A stretch of 64,000 bases of DNA from Sphingopyxis sp. UBA6723 (GCF_002454115.1 NZ_DKIH01000013.1:650575-714574), one strand, 5' to 3'; positions 27,738-36,520 are shown, numbered from the stretch's first letter. Notes: generated by a model from the sequence alone, not told the origin. Made by a program: numbers and translations.

Positions 27738-28118
27738 ATGTCTGCCAGCCGCACGAAATTCTACCTCGACAAGCAGAACGCCAAATGGAGCGGTGTGTGT
27801 GCCGGGATCGCCGATTACAGCGGCATCGACGTCCTCTGGGTCCGCGTCGGCGCGGTCCTGCTCACCTTGATGGGGGGCTTTCCCTGGACGCTGATCGCCT
27901 ACTGGATGATCGCCTGGATGGGCACGCCCAAACCCTTCGCGCTCTATGGCTCGAACGAAGAAGCGAAATTCTGGCAGGGGGTGCGCAGCAATCCGACCGC
28001 GTCAACCCGCGACATCAAGTCGCGCTTCCGCGACATCGACCGCCGCCTGGCCGACATCGAATTGTACTACACCAGCCACAACCGTCGGCTCGCCGACGAG
28101 ATCGAAAGCCTACGCTGA
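27738..28118 (+). CDS. pspC: Phage shock protein C (PspC domain)
   Basis: 126 residues. The PspC domain covers the first ~65: KWSGVCAGIADYSGIDVLWVRVG and a membrane segment (LLTLMGGFPWTLIAYWMIAW). The cytoplasmic C-terminus contains a coiled coil (FRDIDRRLADIELYYTSHN), as in gammaproteobacterial PspC. The start codon is one base past the pspB stop codon, so translation is probably coupled. Confidence 0.95.
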   Translation: MSASRTKFYLDKQNAKWSGVCAGIADYSGIDVLWVRVGAVLLTLMGGFPWTLIAYWMIAWMGTPKPFALYGSNEEAKFWQGVRSNPTASTRDIKSRFRDIDRRLADIELYYTSHNRRLADEIESLR

Positions 28119-28150
28119 GCGGCGGCTGACACGCAACAGGGAGAATACCA

Positions 28151-28450
28151 ATGAATTTCGGGGGTACCGGTTTCGTCCTCGCCATTATCGCCTTGTCGAT
28201 CGGCGGCTGGATGTTCACCACCTGGATCCGCGCCAAGCACGGCTATCCGGTGGAAAATGAATGGGGTGGCACGGTTCATCGAACCGACCCCGACGCTGAT
28301 CGAAAAATCGCGCTGCTGACCGACGACAATGCCAAGCTGGCAGGCCAGGTCAGCCGCCTTGAAGAGCGGATTTCGGTGCTCGAACGCATCGCGACCGAAA
28401 CCAACGGTCAGGCGGCGCAGCTCGCCGACCAAATCGACCGCCTGCGCTGA
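28151..28450 (+). CDS. PspB-like small membrane protein 1 of 5
   Basis: 99 residues: one membrane helix (about 7-26), then FTTWIRAKHGYPVENEWGG, then a coiled coil ending RISVLERIATETNG...LADQIDRLR. The VLERIAT block matches PspB (TVERIIS) and the next three proteins. The HGYPVENEWGG motif is shared only with the following gene. Inferred accessory Psp sensor or PspA partner; no family name known to me. Confidence 0.75.
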   Translation: MNFGGTGFVLAIIALSIGGWMFTTWIRAKHGYPVENEWGGTVHRTDPDADRKIALLTDDNAKLAGQVSRLEERISVLERIATETNGQAAQLADQIDRLR

Positions 28451-28461
28451 GGGGAACGACA

Positions 28462-28779
28462 ATGAACGCCGAATTATTGAATACCATCGCCCCGGGGATG
28501 GCGGTTCTGGGCCTCGCCGCAATCGGCGGCTGGATCTTCACCACCTGGCTCCGCGTCAAGAACGGCTATCCGCTCGAAAACAGCTGGGGCAAGGCGGTCT
28601 ATCCCAAGACCAGCGACGAGGCGATGGAACGCGTCAAGCTGATCAGCCAGGAAAATGCCCAGCTGCGCGCCGAACTGGGTTCGGTGAAAGACCGCCTCGC
28701 GGTGGTCGAGCGGATCGTCACCGACGAGAGCAGCCGGCTGAGCCACGAGATCGAGGCGCTGCGGCGCCCGGCGAACTGA
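28462..28779 (+). CDS. PspB-like small membrane protein 2 of 5
   Basis: 105 residues and clearly a duplicate of the gene before it: membrane helix (about 12-30), FTTWLRVKNGYPLENSWGK, then a coiled coil with LAVVERIVTDES and IEALR near the end. Eleven bases separate it from its neighbour. A family-specific role within the Psp response is inferred. Confidence 0.75.
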   Translation: MNAELLNTIAPGMAVLGLAAIGGWIFTTWLRVKNGYPLENSWGKAVYPKTSDEAMERVKLISQENAQLRAELGSVKDRLAVVERIVTDESSRLSHEIEALRRPAN

Positions 28780-28790
28780 GGAGATCCGTC

Positions 28791-29039
28791 ATGGGCGATA
28801 CCATCTGGATACTGATCCCCCTCGCTCCCTTTCTGCTTGCCGGTTTCATCTTCTGGTCGAAGCATCAGCAGAAAATGATCGAAAAGCAGTCCGAAATGAC
28901 CGCCGAAAAGGCTGCCCAATATGCCGCGGCGACCGAACGGCTGGAGCAGCGAGTGCGCGTGCTCGAACGGATCGTTACCGACAAGGGAATTGACGTCGCC
29001 GACGAGATCGAAAAACTGCGCGACGCTCCGCTGAACTGA
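28791..29039 (+). CDS. PspB-like small membrane protein 3 of 5
   Basis: 82 residues: N-terminal membrane helix (IWILIPLAPFLLAGFIFW), basic turn (SKHQQKMIEKQ), and a coiled coil with VRVLERIVTDKGIDVADE and IEKLRD. The architecture is closest to PspB itself. The ATG at 28791 follows GAGGAG; the frame is open much further upstream, but that stretch overlaps the two preceding genes and is not coding. Confidence 0.75.
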   Translation: MGDTIWILIPLAPFLLAGFIFWSKHQQKMIEKQSEMTAEKAAQYAAATERLEQRVRVLERIVTDKGIDVADEIEKLRDAPLN

Positions 29040-29076
29040 ATTGCAGCAACGATAAAATAATACGGAAGGATCCCCC

Positions 29077-29343
29077 ATGAACCCGTTTGAAATGGTTATC
29101 GGCATCGTCCTGATCGTCACCATCGGCAGCGTCGTCCGCGCCAAATATGGAGTGCGCCGCGACAACAAGGGCAACGAGTTTTTCGCCGCCCCCGCCGACA
29201 ATGCCGAGACCAAGGCACTGCAATCCGAAATCCGCGCGCTCAAGGACCGCATCCAGGTGCTCGAACGCATCGCCACCGACCACAACCGCGCCGTGACGCT
29301 CGATGAGGAAATCGAACGGCTGCGCGACCGGTCGCCCTCCTGA
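29077..29343 (+). CDS. PspB-like small membrane protein 4 of 5
   Basis: 88 residues: membrane helix (about 4-20), VRAKYGVRRDNKGNEFF, then a coiled coil with RIQVLERIATDHNRAV and EIERLRD. Same VLERIATD signature as proteins 1-3. Preceded by CGGAAGGATC, a plausible ribosome site. Confidence 0.75.
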   Translation: MNPFEMVIGIVLIVTIGSVVRAKYGVRRDNKGNEFFAAPADNAETKALQSEIRALKDRIQVLERIATDHNRAVTLDEEIERLRDRSPS

Positions 29344-29370
29344 CGACCGTGACGAAGAAGGAGCCGCATC

Positions 29371-29628
29371 ATGGCCACCATTACGTCTGACCTTGCCACC
29401 AACCTGATGGTCAGCGCCGTTGCGCTGACCGCCCTGACCATCATGAGCCTGGCCGCGCTGCGCGGCTGGCGCGACTGGATCCAGCTGAAACGCGAAGAAC
29501 TCGCCGCAGGGCATGTGTCCGTCACCCATGACGCCACCGTACCCCACGCCGGATCGCGGATCGAAATCGCCGATCTGAAAGAACGGCTGCGCAAGCTCGA
29601 AGCAATCGCAGCGGGGGTGGACCTCTAA
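29371..29628 (+). CDS. PspB-like small membrane protein 5 of 5 (divergent)
   Basis: 85 residues: membrane helix (about 13-31), RGWRDWIQLKREELAAGH, and a short C-terminal coiled coil (IADLKERLRKLEAIAAGVDL) in which LEAIAAG stands where the others have LERIATD. The most divergent member and the last gene of the operon; a family A repeat follows. Confidence 0.65.
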   Translation: MATITSDLATNLMVSAVALTALTIMSLAALRGWRDWIQLKREELAAGHVSVTHDATVPHAGSRIEIADLKERLRKLEAIAAGVDL

Positions 29629-29637
29629 GCGGGAAAA

Positions 29638-29719
29638 CCGTTCGCATCGAGCGAAGTCGAGATGCCCATCGGCCTTGCGCTGACCCGACGGGTGTCTCGA
29701 CTTCGCTCGACACGAACGG
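29638..29719. repeat. Inverted-pair repeat, family A copy 3
   Basis: Ends ccgttcgcatcgagcgaagt and acttcgctcgacacgaacgg. It closes the psp operon and may help terminate it. Confidence 0.85.
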
Positions 29720-29775
29720 GCATTTTGGGCCTGACGCTCTTCCCCCATCGCCCCAAATCTGCCAGTGCCGCCGCC

Positions 29776-30186
29776 ATGCGCAGCCTGACCGACATCCACG
29801 ACGAATATGATTTCCTCGACGGCGACGATCGCTATCGCCTGCTGATCGACCTTGGCCGTGAACTGGAACCGATGCCGGACGCGCTCAAGACCGACGCGAC
29901 TCTGGTCCGCGGTTGCAGCGCCAGCGTCTGGGTCTATCCGGTGCCGCAGGAGGGGGGCCGCCTGCATTTCCTCGCCGACAGTAACGCCGCGATCACCAAG
30001 GGCATTGTCGCGCTGGTGCTGGCGGCGGTGCAGGACAAACCGGCGTCCGAGGTTGCGGGCATGGACATCGCTGCCGCGCTCGCGCCCTTCGACCTCACGC
30101 GTCAGCTGTCGTCGAACCGCACCCAGGGCGTCCCCAACATGATCGCGCTGGTCCAGGACACCGCAAGGCGGATTGCCGCGGGCTGA
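29776..30186 (+). CDS. sufE: Cysteine desulfuration protein SufE
   Basis: 136 residues, the usual SufE length. It accepts persulfide sulfur from SufS during Fe-S cluster assembly. The active cysteine is Cys47 in LVRGCSASVWV. The C-terminal half has the conserved LSSNRTQGVPNMI. No other suf gene lies in the window, so it stands alone. Confidence 0.95.
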   Translation: MRSLTDIHDEYDFLDGDDRYRLLIDLGRELEPMPDALKTDATLVRGCSASVWVYPVPQEGGRLHFLADSNAAITKGIVALVLAAVQDKPASEVAGMDIAAALAPFDLTRQLSSNRTQGVPNMIALVQDTARRIAAG

Positions 30187-30240
30187 TCTCGTCGCCGCCT
30201 GGCTTTGCGTCGAGGCAGGAAGCTGTTGTTCCGCACGTTC

Positions 30241-30311
30241 GTCATCCCGGACTTGATCCGGGATCCATAGCCGCGCCGTCGTCGTGGATCCTGGATCAGG
30301 TGCGGGATGAC
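30241..30311. repeat. Inverted-pair repeat, family C copy 1
   Basis: gtcatcccggacttgatccg at the left and its inverse (cggatcaggtgcgggatgac with changes) at the right. Related: 34746-34774, 35572-35647, 54245-54322. Confidence 0.75.
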
Positions 30312-30345
30312 GATGAAAGAGAAGTCGCAATCGATCGCTATCTGC

Positions 30346-30380
30346 CAAAAGAAAGGGCGCGGGAGTTGCCTCCCGCGCCC
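30346..30380 (-). terminator. Intrinsic terminator of the TonB receptor gene
   Basis: Minus strand: GGGCGCGGGA / TCCCGCGCCC stem (30371-30380 with 30355-30364), six-base loop, followed by TTTCTTTT. It lies about 25 bases after the receptor stop codon. Confidence 0.75.
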
Positions 30381-30404
30381 AATTCTCGTGTCTGCTCGCG
30401 CGGC

Positions 30405-33014
30405 TTAGAAGCCGACGGTCAGCGTCGCGCTGATCGTGCGCGGCGCGCCGATCTGGGCATTCGGCACCGAAGCGGGGTTGCCCGTGAATACATTGGGGCC
30501 CAGCACGCCGCCCTGGTTCAGACCAGGGGTGTAGTTGCCGACATAGAGCGAGTCGAACAGGTTATAGACATTGACCTGGAAGAAGGTCTTGTCATTCAGA
30601 CCTGCCCATTCGAGGCTGAAGCGAGCGTCCAGATTGACCAGCCAGTAGGCATTGGTCTTGCTCGGATAGACTTCAACCGGAGCGGCCAGCGTGCCGCCAT
30701 AGACCGGCAGGTTGGTGTCATAGATGAAACGACCACCGGTGCGCTTGCCGGTGATGCCCAGTTCAACCGGACCCAGCGTCCCGCGGACGGTGCCGCCGAA
30801 GCTGTATTCGGGCGCGCCCGATTCGCGGTTGCCGGCGGTTGCGACGAAGATCGGCTGACCGACGGTGGTGCACCCAGCAATCGCGCCGTTGACCTGTGCC
30901 ACGGTGCATTCGCCCGACTGGACATTGTCCTTGATTTCCGACTTCATCCACGAACCGAAGACATAGAGCGCCAACTCGGGGATGGGCTGGTATGCAATGC
31001 TGCCGTCGATGCCATATTTGTCGACGCGACCCAGGTTGCGGTACAGGTTGCGGTCGGTTTCCGGATCGAACGCTGATGCCAGACGATCGTTATACTTGGT
31101 GAACCAACCCGAAATCTGCGCCTGCACCTTGCTGGTGCGATAGCGGAAGCCGAGGTCGAAGTTGTCGCTGGTTTCGGGCGACGGGCGCGCCGACTCCGTG
31201 GTCGGCGCAAAGAAGAACGCGTTGTACAGCGCGTCGGTGCCCGGAACCTGCAAACCCTTCGAATAGTTGGCGAACACCGACATCTGGCTGTTGGGCTTGA
31301 ACATCAAGCCGACGTTGGGAAGGATGTCGTCATATTTCAGGACGCGCTGCTGCGGACCCTGGATCGTCGGGTTCAGGCCAGCGTAGGTCGCGTTGCGCGG
31401 ATCGGTGGCGCTGCCGAAACATTCGACAAACCCGGTGTCGCTCGACGTGAAGCAGTTGTTGTTGAGGTCGCGCTTGAAGAACGGGGCGCGGATGCCGACG
31501 GTGGTGATGATGCGGCCGTCGGCCCATTCGCCGCGATACTCACCCGACACCTGGGTCAGGATCGCATAGGACAAACGATCACGCTTTTGCAGGATCGAAC
31601 CGGTGGCGTCGGTCTGCGGTGCATCGGTGACCGGGAAGACGCTGAAGGGTTCGCCGTTAAACTGCAACAGGCCGACTTCGCCGGTCTGACGGTGGCGTGC
31701 GCGGTCATAGGTGAAACCGGCGCGGACGGTGTGGCTGTCGTTGATGTCCCAACGCAGGTTGGCGATCACGCCATAACGATGCGTCTGCGTCTGGCTGGGA
31801 GCCAGCATCGACACGCGGTCGAGGATGTCGCCGTCGCCGTTGAGGTCACGACCGAAATAGGGCTGACCGCCCAGATAGCCGGTCGAGTTGGTGACGCCAG
31901 CACCGGGGTTGATGTCGCGGAAGCCTTCGTTGGCGGTCACGGTGCCGCCGCCATTGGCCTTCACATACTGATAGCTCGGGTCGACGGTCAGGACGAGGCC
32001 TTCGGTCAGGGTGAACTTCGATGCGCCGCGGATGTTGCCCGTGTTCGACGGGTTATAGCGACGGTCGAATTCGGTGCCGCAGGTCGACTGGGCATCGACG
32101 AGGCCCGGGCGCGCTGCGACGGCGGTGGTGCAGGGTGCGGCGATGTCATATTCGCGCTCGTCCTTGTCGAGCGGGAAGCGGTTGCCCGAACCCGAACCGA
32201 CGACGCGGTTGGCGTCGAGGCGCAGCGGCACCGAACCGAAGAAGTTGTTGCGGTTGACGTTGTAGTGGCCCGCGACCGAAATGAAGTCGCCGTTGTCGCC
32301 CAGCGGCTGCCAGATGCGACCGTTGAACTGCTTTTTGCGCAGGCGGCCATAGTTGTTGAACGGATTGTTGTTCGATGCGGTCGACGCCGACAGGAAGGCG
32401 CGCGTGCCCCACGGCGTGAATTCGCCGGTGTTGATCAGACCAAAGATGCGGAAGAATTCATATTCACCCGCCGAACCCGAGACCTTGACGCCGAATTCTT
32501 CGGTCGGGATCAGGGTGCGATAGTTCACGGTCGAACCGGTGGCGGCGGCGGTCGGGCTGTCGACGTCGGTCGAACCGAGGTTGACGTTGACCTGCTCGAT
32601 CAGCTCGGGGTCGAGCTGCTGGTTCGAATAAATCGCATAGTTGCCCGAATCGTTCAGCGGCACGCCGTCGAAGGTCAGGCTGATACGGTCGGCCGAAAAG
32701 CCGCGGATCGTCAGCTGGCCGCCGGCCGAGCCATAGGCGTCGTTGTTGGTGAAGTTGACGCCTGGCAGCAGGTTAATCGTATCGAGGATCGTCTGACCGG
32801 GGTTCTGGCGTTCGATGATTTCCTGACCCAGAACGGCCTTCGCCTTTGAGGTGTCCGGCGACGAAATGCCGATAACGTCGGTTGCCGAAACGCCGGTGAC
32901 GACGATTTCTTCGTCGAAGTCGACCGAACCGGTCGACTGGGCAAAGGCGGGCGTGGAAAGTAGCGCGAGCGGGATCAGCGCGCAGCTGGCGGCAAGCGTG
33001 TGACGGAAATGCAT
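30405..33014 (-). CDS. TonB-dependent outer-membrane receptor
   Basis: 869 residues. Signal peptide MHFRHTLAASCAL...STPAFA, a TonB-box-like stretch (EEIVVTGVSA), plug domain (GQTILDTINLLPGVNF, IRGFSADRISLTFDGVPLND), and a 22-strand-type barrel ending in the aromatic terminus TLTVGF. Four Cys residues in barrel loops may form disulfides. Substrate cannot be told; no siderophore, vitamin or sugar genes are adjacent. Sphingomonads carry many such receptors. The ATG at 33014 directly begins the signal peptide. Confidence 0.93.
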   Translation of the reverse strand: MHFRHTLAASCALIPLALLSTPAFAQSTGSVDFDEEIVVTGVSATDVIGISSPDTSKAKAVLGQEIIERQNPGQTILDTINLLPGVNFTNNDAYGSAGGQLTIRGFSADRISLTFDGVPLNDSGNYAIYSNQQLDPELIEQVNVNLGSTDVDSPTAAATGSTVNYRTLIPTEEFGVKVSGSAGEYEFFRIFGLINTGEFTPWGTRAFLSASTASNNNPFNNYGRLRKKQFNGRIWQPLGDNGDFISVAGHYNVNRNNFFGSVPLRLDANRVVGSGSGNRFPLDKDEREYDIAAPCTTAVAARPGLVDAQSTCGTEFDRRYNPSNTGNIRGASKFTLTEGLVLTVDPSYQYVKANGGGTVTANEGFRDINPGAGVTNSTGYLGGQPYFGRDLNGDGDILDRVSMLAPSQTQTHRYGVIANLRWDINDSHTVRAGFTYDRARHRQTGEVGLLQFNGEPFSVFPVTDAPQTDATGSILQKRDRLSYAILTQVSGEYRGEWADGRIITTVGIRAPFFKRDLNNNCFTSSDTGFVECFGSATDPRNATYAGLNPTIQGPQQRVLKYDDILPNVGLMFKPNSQMSVFANYSKGLQVPGTDALYNAFFFAPTTESARPSPETSDNFDLGFRYRTSKVQAQISGWFTKYNDRLASAFDPETDRNLYRNLGRVDKYGIDGSIAYQPIPELALYVFGSWMKSEIKDNVQSGECTVAQVNGAIAGCTTVGQPIFVATAGNRESGAPEYSFGGTVRGTLGPVELGITGKRTGGRFIYDTNLPVYGGTLAAPVEVYPSKTNAYWLVNLDARFSLEWAGLNDKTFFQVNVYNLFDSLYVGNYTPGLNQGGVLGPNVFTGNPASVPNAQIGAPRTISATLTVGF

Positions 33015-33313
33015 GTCAGGAAGTCCCCTTGGTGTGATGTCGTTCGGCAGGCGCGCGAAATGGGGCGCGCCAGTCCTGCGAGCGCCCCTGAAGCCCGCAT
33101 GTGGCACGATTGTGACAGCAATTGTGACAGTGCAAGCGGCGTGGGCCGCGACGGGACGGAAAAGGTCAAAAAAGCGCGAATTTGCGTCACCAACGCCGAG
33201 TTATCCACAGCGACAAATGCGTTTTTCTCGGCAACTGTTGCTGCAATGCAACAATTTTGGCGCGACGCCGCTGTCGATTCGGCAATTTGCGGCGGGATCA
33301 CACCCGCCGCGAC

Positions 33314-34585
33314 TCAGGCGGCGTCGCCCGCCACCTCTTTTGCCTTGTCGGCATAAACCCGCACCGGATCCTTGCGGCCCTCGACGACATCCTTGTCGAC
33401 GACGATCTCGACCACGTCGGTCAGGTCGGGCAGGTCGAACATCGTGTCGAGCAGGATCGCCTCGACGATCGAGCGCAGCCCGCGCGCACCGGTCTTGCGT
33501 TCGATCGCCTTCTTGGCGACCGCGACCAGCGCGTCGTCGGTAAAGGTCAGCACGACCTCTTCCAGATCGAACAGCTTGCGATACTGCTTTACCAGCGCGT
33601 TCTTGGGTTCGCCCAAAATCTTGACCAGCGCGTCGATGTCGAGATCTTCGAGCGTCGCGATGACGGGCAGGCGGCCGACGAACTCGGGGATCAGGCCGAA
33701 TTTCAGCAGATCCTCGGGCTCGATATTCTTGAGCACTTCGCCCATGCGGCGCTCGTCGGGCCCGGCGACATGCGCGCCGAAACCGATCGACTTGCCCTGC
33801 AGGCGGTCGCCGATGATCTTTTCCAGGCCCGAAAACGCGCCTCCCGCGATGAACAGGATGTTCGTCGTGTCGACCTGCAGAAATTCCTGCTGCGGATGCT
33901 TGCGGCCGCCCTGCGGCGGAACGCTCGCAGTCGTGCCTTCCATCAGTTTGAGCAGCGCCTGCTGCACGCCTTCGCCCGACACGTCGCGGGTGATCGAGGG
34001 ATTCTCGGCCTTGCGGCTGATCTTGTCGATTTCGTCGATATAGACGATGCCGCGCTGCGCCTTTTCGACATTATAGTCGGACGATTGCAGCAGCTTGAGA
34101 ATGATATTCTCGACATCCTCGCCGACATAGCCCGCCTCGGTCAGGGTCGTCGCGTCGGCCATGGTGAAGGGCACGTCGAGGAAGCGCGCCAGCGTCTGCG
34201 CGAGCAGGGTCTTGCCGCTGCCGGTCGGCCCGACGAGCAGGATGTTCGACTTCGCCAGTTCGACCTCGTCACCGCGGCCGCTGTTCGCCAGGCGCTTGTA
34301 ATGATTGTGCACGGCGACCGACAGGACGCGCTTGGCCTTGTTCTGGCCGATCACATAGGCATCAAGGTGGTGACAGATTTCCAGCGGCGTCGGCACGGCG
34401 CCGTCCTTGCGCGCGGCAACCCCGCCCTTGATCTCTTCGCGGATGATGTCGTTGCACAGTTCGACGCATTCGTCGCAGATGAACACGGTGGGTCCGGCAA
34501 TCAGCTTGCGGACTTCGTGCTGCGACTTGCCGCAGAAGGAGCAATAGAGGGTGCTCTTGCTGTCCGAGCCGCTCAATTTCGTCAT
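33314..34585 (-). CDS. clpX: ATP-dependent Clp protease ATP-binding subunit ClpX
   Basis: 423 residues. The N-terminal zinc-binding domain is visible as CSFC...CDEC, then the AAA+ module with Walker A GPTGSGKT, Walker B VYIDEIDKI, and the family stretch GEGVQQALLKLMEGT. ClpX unfolds tagged proteins and feeds them to ClpP, encoded upstream on the same strand about 210 bases away. Confidence 0.98.
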   Translation of the reverse strand: MTKLSGSDSKSTLYCSFCGKSQHEVRKLIAGPTVFICDECVELCNDIIREEIKGGVAARKDGAVPTPLEICHHLDAYVIGQNKAKRVLSVAVHNHYKRLANSGRGDEVELAKSNILLVGPTGSGKTLLAQTLARFLDVPFTMADATTLTEAGYVGEDVENIILKLLQSSDYNVEKAQRGIVYIDEIDKISRKAENPSITRDVSGEGVQQALLKLMEGTTASVPPQGGRKHPQQEFLQVDTTNILFIAGGAFSGLEKIIGDRLQGKSIGFGAHVAGPDERRMGEVLKNIEPEDLLKFGLIPEFVGRLPVIATLEDLDIDALVKILGEPKNALVKQYRKLFDLEEVVLTFTDDALVAVAKKAIERKTGARGLRSIVEAILLDTMFDLPDLTDVVEIVVDKDVVEGRKDPVRVYADKAKEVAGDAA

Positions 34586-34640
34586 AAAACTTCCTTTGGC
34601 AGGCGCCGAAATGGCGGTGCCGTCCTTATCCTAGCCCGCG

Positions 34641-34672
34641 GTCACCCAATTACAATATGGCAATTGGGTGAC
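34641..34672. other. Perfect inverted repeat between clpP and clpX
   Basis: gtcacccaatt and aattgggtgac are exact inverses, 11 bp each, separated by 10 bases. It lies about 55 bases before the clpX start. There is no T-tract, so an operator or processing hairpin is as likely as a terminator. Confidence 0.55.
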
Positions 34673-34745
34673 ATCGCCGCGATGTCCCGCTTAGCAGCAA
34701 GGCGCCAAACGGGCGTCAACAAATGCGGTTACCAATTCCGTCTTT

Positions 34746-34774
34746 CGTCATGCCGGATCGAGTGCGGGGTGACG
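34746..34774. repeat. Short repeat related to family C
   Basis: cgtcatgccggatcgagtgc followed by ggggtgacg forms a small imperfect inverted unit resembling one half of the 35572-35647 repeat. It sits just after the clpP stop and may be a remnant. Confidence 0.5.
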
Positions 34775-34795
34775 ATCGCTGGGATGGTCGCACGT

Positions 34796-35446
34796 TCAGG
34801 GCGTCGGGCCTTCGCTCAGATCCTTGGCCGCGTCGCCTTCCAGCGCGCCGGGGCGGCGGTCATAGACATGATCGACCAGCCCGAATGCCTTGGCTTCGTC
34901 GGCTTCGAGGAAGGTGTCACGGTCCATCGCTTTTTCGATGTCTTTCAGCGACTTGCCGGTATATTTCACATATAGCTCATTCATCCGCTTACGGATGCGC
35001 AGGATTTCCTTGGCCTGAATCTCGATGTCCGACGCCATCCCGCGCGCGCCGCCCGACGGCTGGTGGACCATGACGCGCGCGTTGGTCAGCGCGACGCGCA
35101 TCCCGGGCTCGCCCGCCGCGAGCAGGAAGCTGCCCATCGAAGCGGCCTGACCGATGCACACCGTGCCGACGCGCGGGCGAATATACTGCATGGTGTCGTG
35201 GATCGCCATGCCCGCCGTGACGGCGCCGCCCGGCGAATTGATATACATGTAAATGTCCTTCTTCGGATTTTCCGATTCGAGGAACAGCAGCTGGGCGGTG
35301 ATCAGCGACGCCATATTATCCTCGACCTCGCCAGTGACGAAGATGATCCGTTCGCGCAGCAGGCGTGAGAAAATGTCAAAGCTGCGTTCGCCGCGGCTCG
35401 TCTGCTCGACGACGACGGGGACAAGAGCGGCGAGCGGGTCGATCAT
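34796..35446 (-). CDS. clpP: ATP-dependent Clp protease proteolytic subunit ClpP
   Basis: 216 residues. Serine protease with Ser104 in GQAASMGSFLL and His128 in MVHQPSGGARG; the Asp follows in the RDTFLEADEAKAFGLVD region. It forms the degradation barrel with ClpX. The order clpP then clpX is the usual one, with an uninterrupted ~210-base gap. Confidence 0.98.
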   Translation of the reverse strand: MIDPLAALVPVVVEQTSRGERSFDIFSRLLRERIIFVTGEVEDNMASLITAQLLFLESENPKKDIYMYINSPGGAVTAGMAIHDTMQYIRPRVGTVCIGQAASMGSFLLAAGEPGMRVALTNARVMVHQPSGGARGMASDIEIQAKEILRIRKRMNELYVKYTGKSLKDIEKAMDRDTFLEADEAKAFGLVDHVYDRRPGALEGDAAKDLSEGPTP

Positions 35447-35571
35447 TGGGAATGCGTCCTTATGCTATTGGAGCGCCGCGCCGAGAACCGGCGGGCTGGC
35501 CCCTCGGTCACCTACATCGGCGGGGCGGCGGAGGGTTTCAAGGGGGCAAATGACGCCGTGTTTCCCATTCT

Positions 35572-35647
35572 CGTCACCCCGGACTTGATCCGGGGTCCCG
35601 CTTGGCGGCGGCGAATAGCGGGACCCCGGATCAAGTCCGGGGTGACG
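35572..35647. repeat. Inverted-pair repeat, family C copy 3
   Basis: cgtcaccccggacttgatcc and ggatcaagtccggggtgacg are perfect inverses enclosing a core with a second perfect pair (gggtcccgc / gcgggaccc). It fills the gap between clpP and fdxA. Confidence 0.85.
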
Positions 35648-35666
35648 ATGACGGATATATTGGCAT

Positions 35667-35695
35667 CAAAAAGGCAAGGGCGGGAAAGTCCCGCC
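35667..35695 (-). terminator. Putative terminator of the fdxA operon
   Basis: Minus strand, about 15 bases after the fdxA stop: GGCGGGA-ctt-TCCCGCC, then cttgcc and TTTTT. The T-tract is offset by six bases, so it may be weak. Confidence 0.5.
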
Positions 35696-35708
35696 TTCGT
35701 TTTCCAGA

Positions 35709-36047
35709 TCAGTCGCCGGCACCCGGCTCGGGCGAGAACAGCGTTTCGAACTTGCCTTCGACACCCTTATATTCGTCGGCGTCGGCGGGGCTTTCTTTCT
35801 TCACCGTGATGTTCGGCCATTCGGCGCTGAACTTGGTGTTCACTTCCAGCCATTTTTCCAGGCCGCTTTCGGTATCGGGCAGGATCGCTTCGGCGGGGCA
35901 TTCGGGCTCGCACACGCCGCAGTCGATGCACTCGTTGGGGTTGATGACGAGCATATTCTCGCCCTCATAGAAACAGTCGACGGGGCACACCTCGACGCAG
36001 TCCATATATTTGCACCGGACACAGGCATCGGTGACGACATAGGTCAT
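35709..36047 (-). CDS. fdxA: 7Fe ferredoxin FdxA
   Basis: 112 residues. The N-terminal half has the 3Fe-4S/4Fe-4S cysteine pattern: CVRCKYMDCVEVCPVDC and CIDCGVCEPECP. The C-terminal part is the FdxA extension ending SPEPGAGD. A small electron carrier, partner unknown. It follows the S4-domain gene on the same strand, with about 110 bases between. Confidence 0.95.
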   Translation of the reverse strand: MTYVVTDACVRCKYMDCVEVCPVDCFYEGENMLVINPNECIDCGVCEPECPAEAILPDTESGLEKWLEVNTKFSAEWPNITVKKESPADADEYKGVEGKFETLFSPEPGAGD

Positions 36048-36160
36048 GGTTTCTGGCTCCCTCAGTTGACGGCAACCGGGCCGTCAGGCTCTCTCTTGGC
36101 TCGCCTCTATGCCGCCGGGCGGCGGTGCGTCAACGCCTAGCGAGCAGTTGCGAATCACTC

Positions 36161-36520
36161 TCATTGGATAGGGTCGGGTGCGGGATTTGGATGCACAGCT
36201 TTTCCATCGCCGTTGATAGCGGGATTGCCGGTGGCGGGCGGCGCGGGGTCCAGACTTTGGTAGCAGGCCCGCGCTTCGCTCGCCGATCCGCGGCGCAGGG
36301 GCAGGGTCAACAGCCGCACCACTTCGATCCGCTCGCCGACTGGCAGCACCAGTGTCTGTCCGACATGGACCGCGCATGACGAGCGGGTGATACGCCGCCC
36401 GTCGAGCCGGATATGCCCGGCCTCGACCACCGCCTGCGCCAGGCTGCGCGAACGCGTGAAGCGCAGGAACCACAATAGCTTGTCGAGCCGGATGCTGCCC
36501 GCGGCGCCGGGGCTCGCCAT
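36161..36520 (-). CDS. S4-domain RNA-binding protein (Hsp15-like)
   Basis: 119 residues. The S4 domain occupies about 10-70 (IRLDKLLWFLRFTRSRSLAQAVVE...GHIRLDGRRI). The tail is Pro/Ala-rich. Hsp15 homologues rescue stalled 50S subunits carrying peptidyl-tRNA. The start codon overlaps the last base of the helicase stop (TGATG), so the two are translationally coupled. Confidence 0.88.
   Translation of the reverse strand: MASPGAAGSIRLDKLLWFLRFTRSRSLAQAVVEAGHIRLDGRRITRSSCAVHVGQTLVLPVGERIEVVRLLTLPLRRGSASEARACYQSLDPAPPATGNPAINGDGKAVHPNPAPDPIQ

Noticed and set aside
28329..28790. Open frame leading into the third PspB-like gene
   Set aside because: It overlaps two well-supported genes in another frame; a good ribosome site and ATG at 28791 define the real start.
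33201..33209. Perfect DnaA-box word ttatccaca
   Set aside because: A single copy, no cluster, no AT-rich unwinding region and no dnaA, dnaN or parAB nearby. Not an origin.
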